Below, piece by piece: positions 22,123 through 31,859 of a DNA stretch of 64,000 nucleotides. Below the pieces are notes generated by a model. It searched no databases, was not told where the DNA came from, and worked only from the letters and a program-made list of their open reading frames with translations. This DNA is from Cichorium intybus (lineage: Eukaryota > Streptophyta > Magnoliopsida > Asterales > Asteraceae), in NCBI GenBank assembly GCA_023525715.1, contig CM042011.1:1302001-1366000 (forward strand), given 5' to 3'. The translations under genes were made by a program, and so were the position numbers. Position 1 is the first letter of the stretch, and each line of letters begins with the position of its first letter.

Positions 22123-23702
22123 CTTTTGCCTAACAAGTGCGCTTCTAAAGAGACAAACCGATTTAGTTTTGATTTTATGGTATTTGTATGTTTAAGTTTT
22201 GTGTTTCATTTGATTTTTTTTTTAATAAAGTGTTTGGATGTGTTCGAAATGCAAAACCACCTCCGGGTCCGCATTAGACCTTCCGCAAGCATCGAGGACG
22301 ACGCTTACATTTAAGCTTGTGGAGGTATACGATGTCCGGTATCATCGCATTTTCTTTTTATGTTATTTTTCTTTATTTTTACCGAAAATCTTGAAAATTT
22401 TTTTTTTTAAAACATTTGTTATTTCTTGCATATTTTTTTTTCTTAACTTTTGTGAAATCTTTTAATTGTTAAAACATGCTACATCTTTATTTTCAATATT
22501 ATAGTTGCTTATTTTCCTTGTATTTAAAAATATTTTCACATTGTGAAATTCTAGATTGAATTAAAAGACATTTTTTTTTTGTTAAATTTACTTAGCATAC
22601 GCACGTATGATGAGTTTATAAGACATATATTTTAACCGAATCTATTTTTAGCAAGTACAGCAATACAAAGTGCAGCTACCCTGTGGGAACTTCAATGTGT
22701 GCAATCGGCTTGGTTAATGTTACAGGTTTTGCCTTCGTAATCATATATTGGCCAACACATTTGTTCATAACACGTCAATTACCCGATATTCCCATTTTTT
22801 GGTTCTTGACCATTTTGGTCATTTTTAAATAAAAAAAAATTATATTTGTATTTTGAGTCCAATAAATGGTGAAATTCCAGAAATATTTTGTTTGGTTCTA
22901 AAAAAAAATGGTTTATTAAAAACAATTAATAAAAAAAATATATTAAAAAAAAAAAGAAAAGAAAACCAAGAACCAAACATGTGTGTTTAAAGAAATTAAA
23001 AAAAAAAATAGAATAAAGCACATTGCTTGTTCAAAAGTCATCAAATGAAATATCTTACGATTTTTTTTTACAATTCTTTCCATATAGAGAATTGTTTTAC
23101 TCATTTGAAAGAAAATCCAAAAATAGAGTATTTATTTTCTTTTGTACTTGTATTCTATTTATCGAGTTGTAATTTCATTCTTGTACTTTAATTCCGGGAA
23201 AATCATTCTCTTAATTGACAAGTTATGACAAACGTGAACGGTATGATAATTGAGGCAAAGTCATATTAACACGAGTCCGAGTACGATATCCGAGTGTAAA
23301 CACCACCCTATTTCCATATGAGTGGCGGAAGACATTTGTGAGTCGCAATCAGCGAATTGTGTGCATATATGAGGAGAGCGAACAATTGTGAGCACTGACT
23401 TTGTATTGTGTCGTCCTTGCTAAAGACAGTGAAAGTCACGGTAGTGTTTTTATAATCGATATATGACGTGGCTATGCTATTGTTTAACGTGTATTTGTTT
23501 CTTAGTACAATCGATTGTTTCACAATTGTGAGATTTTAGGCGAATACAGGGACGATATGCTAACCATATAATTGCTAGTGATGATGTTGACGCGATTTAA
23601 CTCAAAAGGATTCACTTCTTTTTATTTCCTTCTTTTTACCCATTAGTCTAGTTCTTTCTTGTTTTCTTTGAGGACAAAGAAGAATTTAAGCTTGTGGATA
23701 TT

Positions 23703-23968
23703 TGATAGGTGTATTAATATACACCTTTTATCACGTTTAATTACTTCATTTGACATCATATTTCGCCAATAAAAGCATGCTATATGCATGTTTTCGTACT
23801 AATGTGTTGATTTCGGAGTAATACCATTTGTTTGGATAAAATGGTATGTTTTGCAGGTATTTTGAGACTTGGAACATTAATTATATATCATTAGGAAGCT
23901 GCACGTCAAATTTCAGAAGAAACGGATCACAAACGGAAGAGTTGTGAAATAAACGACCCGAAGACAAA
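23703..23968 (+). repeat. Truncated 3' LTR of the Athila/Tat-like element
   Basis: By eye it is identical to the first 264-266 bp of the 5' LTR. It breaks off after GACCCGAAGACAAAA, where the inverted gypsy pol fragment begins. Confidence 0.92.
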
Positions 23969-24264
23969 ATAACTGTCTCGCCTCGCCATGTCTCGGAACC
24001 CAAACTCGCCCTTGGAAAGTCTTGATTCCTTGTGCATTTTCCACAAGTTTTTCTATATAACCATTCATCCTTTCTTTCTTCAAGTCATTGGCTTCGACTT
24101 GGCATCTATGTATCACCTCCAGTAATCGACTCACAATTCCCATTCGAGCCGATACGACTCGAATAAGCGGCTCTTTACGACTTAGTGCATCCGCCACTAC
24201 GTTAGCTTTACCGGGATGGTAAAGTATTTCACAATCATAATCTTTTAGCAGATCCATCCACCGT
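23969..24264 (-). pseudogene. Inverted gypsy pol fragment (RNase H / integrase junction), filler DNA
   Basis: On the minus strand this encodes MDLLKDYDCEILYHPGKANV and VADALSRKEP. It matches about 30259-30550 of the complete gypsy element nearby, but differs at several sites (for example EPLIRVV against EPPIRVV, and IEKLVEN against IEKHVEN), so the donor was another copy. It lies between the truncated Athila/Tat LTR and duplication copy 2, has no transposon ends of its own, and looks like DNA copied in during break repair. Confidence 0.9.
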
Positions 24265-24607
24265 GGATGGGCATGAAATTTCTAGCTTGGAATGGTATAA
24301 AATCACCAATCATGATGGGTATTTAATATTTATAATACTCGTCATGCTTATCGTATCCCTTTTTGGATAAACTTTTAAAATTCAAACTATTGACATTTTG
24401 ACTTAAGCCCTTTATCCACTTCTAGTTTCTAATTAATACATATTTACTTTGATATACTAATAAACTTAGTCTCTCATATTAACTTTCGATCTCTTCTAGC
24501 TAAATCATTTATTACGTGTAATCCAAAAGGACCCTACTATATATAGTAATATCACTAACTTGTTGTAACTATGGGAATGAAACCAAGAGTCTCCCACTTG
24601 CACATAT
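24265..24607. repeat. 343-bp direct duplication, copy 2
   Basis: By eye this copy is identical to 19504-19846. It meets the inverted gypsy pol fragment on its left, sharing the 6-base word GGATGG at the junction, and keeps the natural copia continuation on its right. Confidence 0.93.
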
Positions 24608-25376
24608 CACAACAATTGTATGGTCTCATATTCCTAACATAACAATATGTATGTCATCCAAGACAAGTGTTGTATTAATACCATGGAACAACCCTTAAGT
24701 AAGTGATTAAATGTTCATTTGTTCTACAAGATATCCATATGAATGTCTGGCATAAAATTATGTCAGTCTCAGACATTCAAGAGTGTGTTTCCCGATAGAG
24801 ACTTGTGATGAAGACAACATACTACAATATTGATCCTTCGTCAATTTAGTCTAAGTAGGGTCGTATATTTGCTATCAACGCTAAATCATCAAGGGCCCAG
24901 GGATAACGCTTCTCCTCTTAGGGCAGAAGGAACAAATAAACTTTGACTACACGAACCTCGCCCACTCATTATGCCATACCTGGACCTTCCCTTTATGGCA
25001 GCTAGTTACGAACAACGTTAGAGAAAACCAAGGCACAATCGACTGCAGAACCAAGAATCAACGCATTTTCGCTAGAAGAATATAAGACATTACCATCTTA
25101 GAACTACTTATGACAGTTTGCATGAAGTAACATCTAAGTGCTGGTTACTCCAATACTGAATCTTCATTCAATACACATGAGAATTAACACATCTCTATGC
25201 TATGTCCATCTCTATGGACAGTCCACTGATACCTTTTTGGGATAAGAACTTTGACAGGGAACTTTCTACATGATTTGATCACGGCTAATAAGAACAACAA
25301 GAAGAACACAACCAAAAGACAAAGTACACAATGATTTAAGTGGTTCAATCGATCTATACTAATCGAGGTACGTCCA

Positions 25377-26859
25377 TGTAATACCGTATTATTAATTTAT
25401 ATAGTTTTTGTGTTAATTTAGTGTAATTAAGATTTAATAGGTTGCTATATGAGTTAGGATGGTTAAAAACCCAATTGAGTAAAGTTTGGACTTGTAAAAT
25501 GTCAAATCAGAGCTACACGGGTCGTGTATGGTCACACGGGTCGTGTAGAAGGGCTTAAGAACCAAACAGCACCCCTTTTCAGGTCTGCACGGGTCGTGTA
25601 CATCAACACGGGTCGTGTAGCTGTTGTTCAAAAATTACCGAGGCAAGATTAGATCTCACACGGGTCGTGTGAGGCTGCACGGGTCGTGTGAGTCTGTGCA
25701 GTTTCAACTTGGCTTGCTGTAGGTCTCACACGGGTCGTGTGAGCCTACACGGGTCGTGTCGTGCAACCAGGGCTATTTTAATTGCGGGTTTTCTTTCATT
25801 TGGGTCATTTCCAATTCTACCAAAACCCTCTCTAAACCCTAGAAATCGATTTCTAAGCCATCTAAGTCGAGATTTAAGCCTATTAATCACAAATTGAAGC
25901 TAGGGATTTGTACTTGAAGCTTGAAAGGTAATTCTCCTTGAATTTGGTTTTGTTTCAACCGTTGAATACTTTGATTTGGAGTGATTCCATGTGGTCTCGA
26001 CGGTCCACCTGTGAATAGATGATGTTAGAGTCAAATTGTTAGATTAGCAAGTCTATAAGAGTTTAATTTTAGGCTTGAACTAGTGATATGCTTATTGATT
26101 TTGTTTATGAACTTGAATGGGTCAAAGTGGTGAAGTAAAGAGTTATAACTAGAGTCTTATTGTTGTTTGATTCTGACTTCACTATGTGAAGTCAATTTCT
26201 GGATTTTGATGATATAAATTATGAATGAGATCATATGAGACTTGAGTATTGAAATTTAGCTGTTATGTTACAGCTAAGCCGAGACAGGATCAGGCACGAG
26301 GTTCAGGAGTTCCACAGAGTAACCCGACAACAGGTGAGTAGTTATTTCACTAGATAATTATGCATTAATATGATGTTGTTTACAGATAAGAAGTGAGCTA
26401 TGTTTTGATTTGGTTGAGTATAACCAAATTTTGAGTATATGAAATAAAGAGTTATAGTGTGAATATCACATTTGGGACTGAGATAGTCCATTGAGCTTGG
26501 TTAAAATAAGATAATCGATGATAAAAACCAATTAACCTTAAATTACTCACTGAGCTTTCATAGCTCATAAATTGTTTGTTATTGTTGTTTTGTGTTAGGA
26601 ATTGGTAGTGGCGATCGGGGGAAGCGTGTCTCAGAGGGATAGCTGGACTTGGATATGGACTTGGACTTAGTTGTTGTTTTGAAATATGTAATTTAACCCG
26701 GTTTTTGAATGACAGTTGTAAATAGCTTAAAACTTAAACTACGTTTTTGGTAACAACTTTGTATTACTTGTTACTCATCTTTTAGGAATTACACCACACC
26801 TATGCTTGTGTTTGATTAAATTATTGGTGTATCCTAAGATTGAGAAACCGGGCATTACA
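25377..26859 (+). repeat. 5' LTR of the Tekay-like element
   Basis: 1483 bp. It carries eight copies of (T/C/G)ACGGGTCGTGT-type near-palindromes between about 25513 and 25762. The LTR ends GCATTACA. Confidence 0.96.
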
Positions 26860-26862
26860 AGT

Positions 26863-26875
26863 TGGTATCAGAGCC
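26863..26875 (+). promoter_or_regulatory. Primer-binding site, initiator Met tRNA type
   Basis: TGGTATCAGAGCC lies three bases after the 5' LTR. Confidence 0.93.
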
Positions 26876-26978
26876 GTGGTTTAAGGGAATTAAACCTTGA
26901 GATGGGTTTAGACTTAAACCAATGAGATTGAGAAGTCCCAAAGAGTCCAGAGTAGCTATCCTCCGCGGTGTACTACAA

Positions 26979-27199
26979 TTGAGTTGATTATACACTATAT
27001 TGAGTATTATAGTGTTATACAATTGAGTTGATTATACACTATATTGAGTATTATAGTGTTATACAATTGAATTGATTATACACTATATTGAGTATTATAG
27101 TGTTATACAATTGAGTTGATTATACACTATATTGAGTATTATAGTGCTATACAATTGAGTTGATTACACACCATATTGAGTATTATGGTGGTGATTACT
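26979..27199 (+). repeat. 44-bp tandem array in the gag leader
   Basis: Five copies of a unit starting TTGAGTTGATTATACACTAT and ending with ATAGTGTTATACAA. The first four are nearly identical and the fifth is diverged. The array ends about 30 bases before the gag ATG. Each unit contains TATACACTATA and TATAGTGTTATA, which are near-complementary and could pair. Confidence 0.93.
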
Positions 27200-27227
27200 A
27201 ATGAGTTGATTTTCTTTTTCAGTTAAA

Positions 27228-28541
27228 ATGAGTGCTGGAAAAGAAAAAGAGCGAGGTGATCCATCAAGAGATCAATTGGGATCACAAGATTCGGGTAAAG
27301 AGCATCAACCCGAGGGAGAGCGACCTCCCGAGATACAGAGTGATATGCAAGCTATGATTGCGGCTGAGGTAGCCAAGGCACTTAAAGAATTTCTACCCAC
27401 TTATTTGAGGCCTCAGACGGAGGCTGCAACTGGAGGTCCTTCGGGACAACCACCGGTTCAACCCGAGCACAGGGAGGATCGTGAAGAGGTCTATACTGAA
27501 GCGGGTAGAGCTAGAGTACCTGAGAAGACAAGGAGGTGTACTTATGATGTTTTCCAGAAGTGCAAACCGTACGATTTCTATGGGAAAGATGATCCTATAA
27601 CAGCCAAGAATTGGTTGACACACGTTGAAAAGATGTTCCGCACAAGTAAATGTGATGAGGCGGATAAAGTTGAGTTTGCAACGAATTTGTTAAAGGAAGA
27701 TGCACAATTTTGGTGGGAGAATATGTGCATGGAGATAGGAGAAAGCTTGGCATATACCTTGAATTGGGAACAGTTCAAATTGAAGTTTACCGAGTATTAT
27801 TGTTCCAATAATGCTATGAAAGGAATAGAAGAAGAATTTTTGAAATTACAGCAAGGGTCGAGAACTGTGCAGCAATACACACTGGATTTCAATGAGAAGG
27901 CGAGATTTGCACAACATCAAGTAGATACGGAGGAGCGTAAGATGGATCGTTACTTGTGGGGTTTAAAAACCCAGATTCGAGAGTTTTTGCCAAGTTCCAG
28001 ATATTCTACCTTTCAACAAGTTGCCGAGGCAGCAAGATCGAGAGAAAGGGAGTTGCAAAGACAGGAGGAGGAGAGAAGAACTGAAAGAGAGTTTGGAGGA
28101 TTCAAGAGAAAGTGGGAAGGTAAAGCTGTAGATATTTCTCAGAGATCCACTACCACGGGTTCTCAAGTCCGTGGTGAAACCAAGAAGAATGAAGAGAAAT
28201 GGTGTAAGAAGTGTAGGCGAAAACACACGGGAGAATGTGATTCCCGAAACCCTCCATCAGTTTGCTTCCAGTGTGGAAAGACGGGACATATGGCTCGCCA
28301 GTGTACCGAGAGTCGCCCCGTTTGTTTCAATTGTGGGGAGAGCGGGCATATTCGTCCAAATTGCCCAAAGATGAAATCTGAGCCACAAAGAGATTTTCAA
28401 AAGACTGGTCAAGGAGGAGGTCGAGATCGAGACGATCGAAGAGATATGGGTAGTGGTCATGTGAAAACGCGAGCTTTTCAATTAACTGTTGACGAGTACC
28501 TGAAGATCGGACCGATGTTATCACAGGTATCTTTAGCTTGA
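27228..28541 (+). CDS. Gag polyprotein of the Tekay-like element
   Basis: 437 codons. The N-terminal third is charged, with a proline/glutamine-rich stretch. The capsid-type region begins about residue 105 (YDVFQKCKPYDFYGKDD) and includes WLTHVEKMF and WEQFKLKFTEYY. Two CCHC zinc knuckles follow at about residues 346-359 (CFQCGKTGHMARQC) and 366-379 (CFNCGESGHIRPNC). Gag packages the element RNA into virus-like particles. The frame ends at 28541, while pol continues in the -1 frame with a four-base overlap; this could be a single-base loss or a frameshift signal, and related elements usually have one continuous frame. Confidence 0.95.
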   Translation: MSAGKEKERGDPSRDQLGSQDSGKEHQPEGERPPEIQSDMQAMIAAEVAKALKEFLPTYLRPQTEAATGGPSGQPPVQPEHREDREEVYTEAGRARVPEKTRRCTYDVFQKCKPYDFYGKDDPITAKNWLTHVEKMFRTSKCDEADKVEFATNLLKEDAQFWWENMCMEIGESLAYTLNWEQFKLKFTEYYCSNNAMKGIEEEFLKLQQGSRTVQQYTLDFNEKARFAQHQVDTEERKMDRYLWGLKTQIREFLPSSRYSTFQQVAEAARSRERELQRQEEERRTEREFGGFKRKWEGKAVDISQRSTTTGSQVRGETKKNEEKWCKKCRRKHTGECDSRNPPSVCFQCGKTGHMARQCTESRPVCFNCGESGHIRPNCPKMKSEPQRDFQKTGQGGGRDRDDRRDMGSGHVKTRAFQLTVDEYLKIGPMLSQVSLA

Positions 28542-31303
28542 ACTCTTTTCAAGCACGAGTACTTTTTGATTCAGGTGCATCTGTGTCTTTTATATCAGAG
28601 TCTTTTGCTTCTAAACTAGATATTCCATTAGCTGATTTATATGAGAAAATAATAGTAGATGTAGCAGATGGGAGATGTGTTTTTGTAAAGAGTCATTATA
28701 AACAGTGTCGGCTTGAAATCTACGGGGTTGTGTACCCTATAGATTTGAATCCGATTACTAATCATGAGTTTGATGTAATAGTCGGAATGGATTGGATGGA
28801 TGATAATAGAGGTCAAATGGATTGTCATGAGAAAACACTTTCCATAAAAACACCGAGTGGTTCCCGAATCTTAATACGAGGCGAACGACGTTCCCGGAAA
28901 ATACCGATAGTGTCACTTGCCACGGCTAGGAGATATATAGAAAGAGGGGGTGAATTGATTATGGCACATGTGATTAGTGCTGAGTCAAAACATTCCAAAA
29001 TAGAAGAAGTGGAAGTGGTTTGTGATTATCCCGATGTATTTCCCGATAGTCTTCCACGCGTACCACCAAGTAGACAAGTTGAATTTGTGATTGATGTCAT
29101 ACCGGGGGCGAAGCCGGTAGCTCGACCACCTTATCGATTAGCACCGTCCGAAATGGAAGAATTAAAAAGACAGTTGCAAGAGTTGTTAGAACTTGGATTT
29201 ATTCGTCCGAGTTCGTCTCCGTGGGGTGCACCTATACTTTTTGTAAAAAAGAAAGACGGCTCCATGAGAATGTGTATAGATTACCGAGAGCTCAATAAGA
29301 TCACGATAAAGAATCGTTATCTGTTGCCGAGGATAGATGATTTGTTTGATCAATTGCATGGAGCCACATATTTTTCCAAGATTGATTTGAGATCCGGTTA
29401 TCATCAGTTGAGAGTACAAAAAGCTGATATTCTGAAGACAGCTTTTCGTACGAGGTATGGCCATTACGAGTTCCTAGTCATGCCGTTCGGTTTGACTAAC
29501 GCTCCAGCCGCTTTTATGGATTTGATGAATCGGGTTTGTCGTCCCTTTCTTGATAAATTCGTAATTGTGTTTATCGACGACATCCTGATTTATTCAAAGA
29601 GTCGAGATGAGCACAGATTTCATTTGCAACAAATGCTAGATCTTCTTCGAGACGAGAAATTATATGCGAAATTTTCAAAATGTGAGTTTTGGTTGCGGGA
29701 GATCCAATTTCTTGGCCATGTGATAAATGAAGACGGTATAAAGGTGGATCTAGCAAAGATCGAAGCCGTAATGAGTTGGAAGCCGCCAAAGAGTCCAATG
29801 GAGGTTCGTAGTTTCTTGGGGTTAGCAGGCTATTATCGGCGATTCGTTGAAAATTTCTCCCGAATCGCTACACCCCTAACCAAATTAACACAGAAGGCGG
29901 AGAAGTTCAATTGGACTGAGGTGCAGCAGTCAGCATTTGAACAATTACGAGATAGTTTGTGTAAAGCTCCGGTATTGGCATTACCGCAAGGAGGGGAAGA
30001 CTTTGTTCTTTACAGCGATGCCTCCTTAAGTGGTCTTGGATGTGTGTTGATGCAAAGAGGACGAGTGATAGCGTATGCCTCTCGACAACTAAAACCACAT
30101 GAAAAATCTTATCCAGTACACGATTTAGAGTTGGCGGCGATAATATTTGCATTAAAAATGTGGCGACATTATCTTTATGGCGTGAAATTCCAGATTTACA
30201 CGGATCACAAAAGTTTGAAATACCTATTCGATCAGAAAGAGTTAAACATGAGGCAAGTACGGTGGATGGATCTGCTAAAAGATTATGATTGTGAAATACT
30301 TTACCATCCCGGTAAAGCTAACGTAGTGGCGGATGCACTAAGTCGTAAAGAGCCGCCTATTCGAGTCGTATCGGCTCGAATGGGAATTGTGAGTCGATTA
30401 CCGGAGGTGATACATAGATGCCAAGTCGAAGCCAATGACTTGAAGAAAGAAAGGATGAATGGTTATATAGAGAAACATGTGGAAAATGCACAAGGAATCA
30501 AGACTTTCCAAGGGCGAGTTTGGGTTCCGAGACATGGCGAGGCGAGACAGTTATTGCTAGAGGATGCTCACTGTACTAGATATGCGGTTCACCCTGGTAG
30601 CACACGAATGTATCATAATCTAAAACCGTACTACTGGTGGCCCGGTATGAAACGAGATGTTGGGCGTTTTGTAGAAAACTGTTTGACATGTCTGCAAGTA
30701 AAAGCCAATCATCAAAAGCCATATGGAGCAGTGCAACCATTACCTGTACCAAAGAAGAAGTGGGATGAAATCACTATGGATTTCATCACAAAGCTGCCTC
30801 GAACTCCACGAGGATATGATTCAATTTGGGTGATTGTTGACAGGTTAACAAAGTCTGCTCATTTCATTCCAATCCGAGAAGATTACCAAGTATCAAAGCT
30901 AGCTGAGATTTATACGAGAGAAGTAGTGAGACGACATGGAGTGCCAACTTCAATAATTTCTGATAGAGATAGTCGTTTCAATTCACATTTCTGGCAGAGT
31001 TTCCAAAAGCATTTTGGTACTAAAGCTTTATTGAGTACTGCGTATCATCCCCAGACAGATGGACAGTCAGAAAGGACGATACAAACACTTGAAGATATGC
31101 TACGAGCCTGCATCATTGATTTTGGAGGCAGTTGGGAAGATCATCTGCCTTTAGTAGAGTTTTCTTATAATAACACTTACCACTCCAGTATACAGATGGC
31201 ACCTTTTGAAGCTTTATACGGTGCACCGTGTCGGACCCCCGACTTGTTGGACAGAAACTGGAGAAAAACCATTGGCGGGACCAGAAATTATAGCCGAGAC
31301 TGA
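28538..31303 (+). CDS. Pol polyprotein of the Tekay-like element (PR-RT-RH-IN)
   Basis: 921 codons as read. The aspartic protease has VLFDSGASVSFIS near residue 8. The reverse transcriptase has MRMCIDYRELNKITI, KIDLRSGYHQLRV, MPFGLTNAPAAFMDLMNRV and the catalytic FIDDILIYS near residue 343. RNase H has LYSDASLSGLGCVLMQ and YTDHKSLKYLF. Integrase has an HHCC finger (HPGSTRMYHNLK to CLTCLQ), the first Asp in ITMDFI, the second in ISDRDSRF, and the Glu in QTDGQSERTIQ. Codons before the protease Asp belong to the preceding frame, so the start at 28538 is only the edge of the open frame. The frame is lost near 31234-31240 in a run of five C residues, where one extra base shifts it. Confidence 0.95.
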   Translation: MNSFQARVLFDSGASVSFISESFASKLDIPLADLYEKIIVDVADGRCVFVKSHYKQCRLEIYGVVYPIDLNPITNHEFDVIVGMDWMDDNRGQMDCHEKTLSIKTPSGSRILIRGERRSRKIPIVSLATARRYIERGGELIMAHVISAESKHSKIEEVEVVCDYPDVFPDSLPRVPPSRQVEFVIDVIPGAKPVARPPYRLAPSEMEELKRQLQELLELGFIRPSSSPWGAPILFVKKKDGSMRMCIDYRELNKITIKNRYLLPRIDDLFDQLHGATYFSKIDLRSGYHQLRVQKADILKTAFRTRYGHYEFLVMPFGLTNAPAAFMDLMNRVCRPFLDKFVIVFIDDILIYSKSRDEHRFHLQQMLDLLRDEKLYAKFSKCEFWLREIQFLGHVINEDGIKVDLAKIEAVMSWKPPKSPMEVRSFLGLAGYYRRFVENFSRIATPLTKLTQKAEKFNWTEVQQSAFEQLRDSLCKAPVLALPQGGEDFVLYSDASLSGLGCVLMQRGRVIAYASRQLKPHEKSYPVHDLELAAIIFALKMWRHYLYGVKFQIYTDHKSLKYLFDQKELNMRQVRWMDLLKDYDCEILYHPGKANVVADALSRKEPPIRVVSARMGIVSRLPEVIHRCQVEANDLKKERMNGYIEKHVENAQGIKTFQGRVWVPRHGEARQLLLEDAHCTRYAVHPGSTRMYHNLKPYYWWPGMKRDVGRFVENCLTCLQVKANHQKPYGAVQPLPVPKKKWDEITMDFITKLPRTPRGYDSIWVIVDRLTKSAHFIPIREDYQVSKLAEIYTREVVRRHGVPTSIISDRDSRFNSHFWQSFQKHFGTKALLSTAYHPQTDGQSERTIQTLEDMLRACIIDFGGSWEDHLPLVEFSYNNTYHSSIQMAPFEALYGAPCRTPDLLDRNWRKTIGGTRNYSRD

Positions 31304-31859
31304 AGAGAAGATACAAAGCATTCGTGAACACATGCGGGTATCCCAAAACCGCCAAAAGCAATATGCAGATAGAAGAAGGAAACTATTGGAGTTTTATGTT
31401 GGGGACATGGTAATGTTGAAAGTGTCTCCTTGGAAGGGAGTGATTCGATTTGGCAAGAGAGGTAAGTTGATTCCACGATTCATTGGACCCTTCCGAGTCT
31501 TAGAGAGAATTGGAGCAGTTGCGTATAAACTTGAGCTTCCAGAGGAACTACGGGGTATCCACAATGTGTTCCATGTGTCACATCTCAGAAAAACATTACA
31601 TGATAAATCCACTCGAGTACCTTTAGCCGGAGTCCAATTAGACGAAAAATTGAGATACCAAGAAATGCCGGAGCAGGTATTGGATAGAAAGGTTAAGAAG
31701 TTACGAAACAAAGAGATTGGAATAGTAAAAGTACAATGGCGACATCATAGAGGTACGGATGTCACTTGGGAAGCCGAGGAGGAGATGCGGTCAAAGTACC
31801 CCTTTCTGTTTCAAGAGATTCCGAGGACGGAATCTTTTGAAGGGGGTAAGAACTTGTAA
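31240..31859 (+). CDS. Integrase C-terminus and chromodomain of the Tekay-like element
   Basis: This continues pol in the next frame after the C-run shift; the open frame itself extends back to 31206. It holds the integrase C-terminal part (FYVGDMVMLKVSPWKG, RFIGPFRVLERIGAVAYKL, HNVFHVSHLRK) and a chromodomain near its end (VLDRKVKKLRNKEIGIVKVQ, then WRHHRGTDVTWE and YPFLF). Chromodomains of this group guide integration to certain chromatin. The stop codon lies at the first bases of the 3' LTR. Confidence 0.92.
31838..31854 (+). promoter_or_regulatory. Polypurine tract of the Tekay-like element
   Basis: GAAGGGGGTAAGAACT directly precedes the 3' LTR and overlaps the last codons of the integrase frame. 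Confidence 0.8.

Larger units (their letters stand above)
19846..23968 (+). mobile_element. Coding-free Athila/Tat-like LTR retrotransposon, 3' truncated
   Basis: A 1623-bp 5' LTR (19846-21468, TGATAGG...CCCAACA) is followed by the priming site TTGGCGCCGTTGCCGGGG (21471), typical of Athila/Tat-group gypsy elements. The internal region is only 2.2 kb and has no gag or pol. It has long A runs, several GTTACACGGCCGTGTAAC palindromes and a stem-loop word CCGGGAGGCAACCCGG. A purine-rich end (TTGAGGACAAAGAAGAATTT) precedes the 3' LTR at 23703. Only the first 266 bp of that LTR remain, identical to the 5' LTR. Such an element depends on proteins made elsewhere. Confidence 0.85.
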
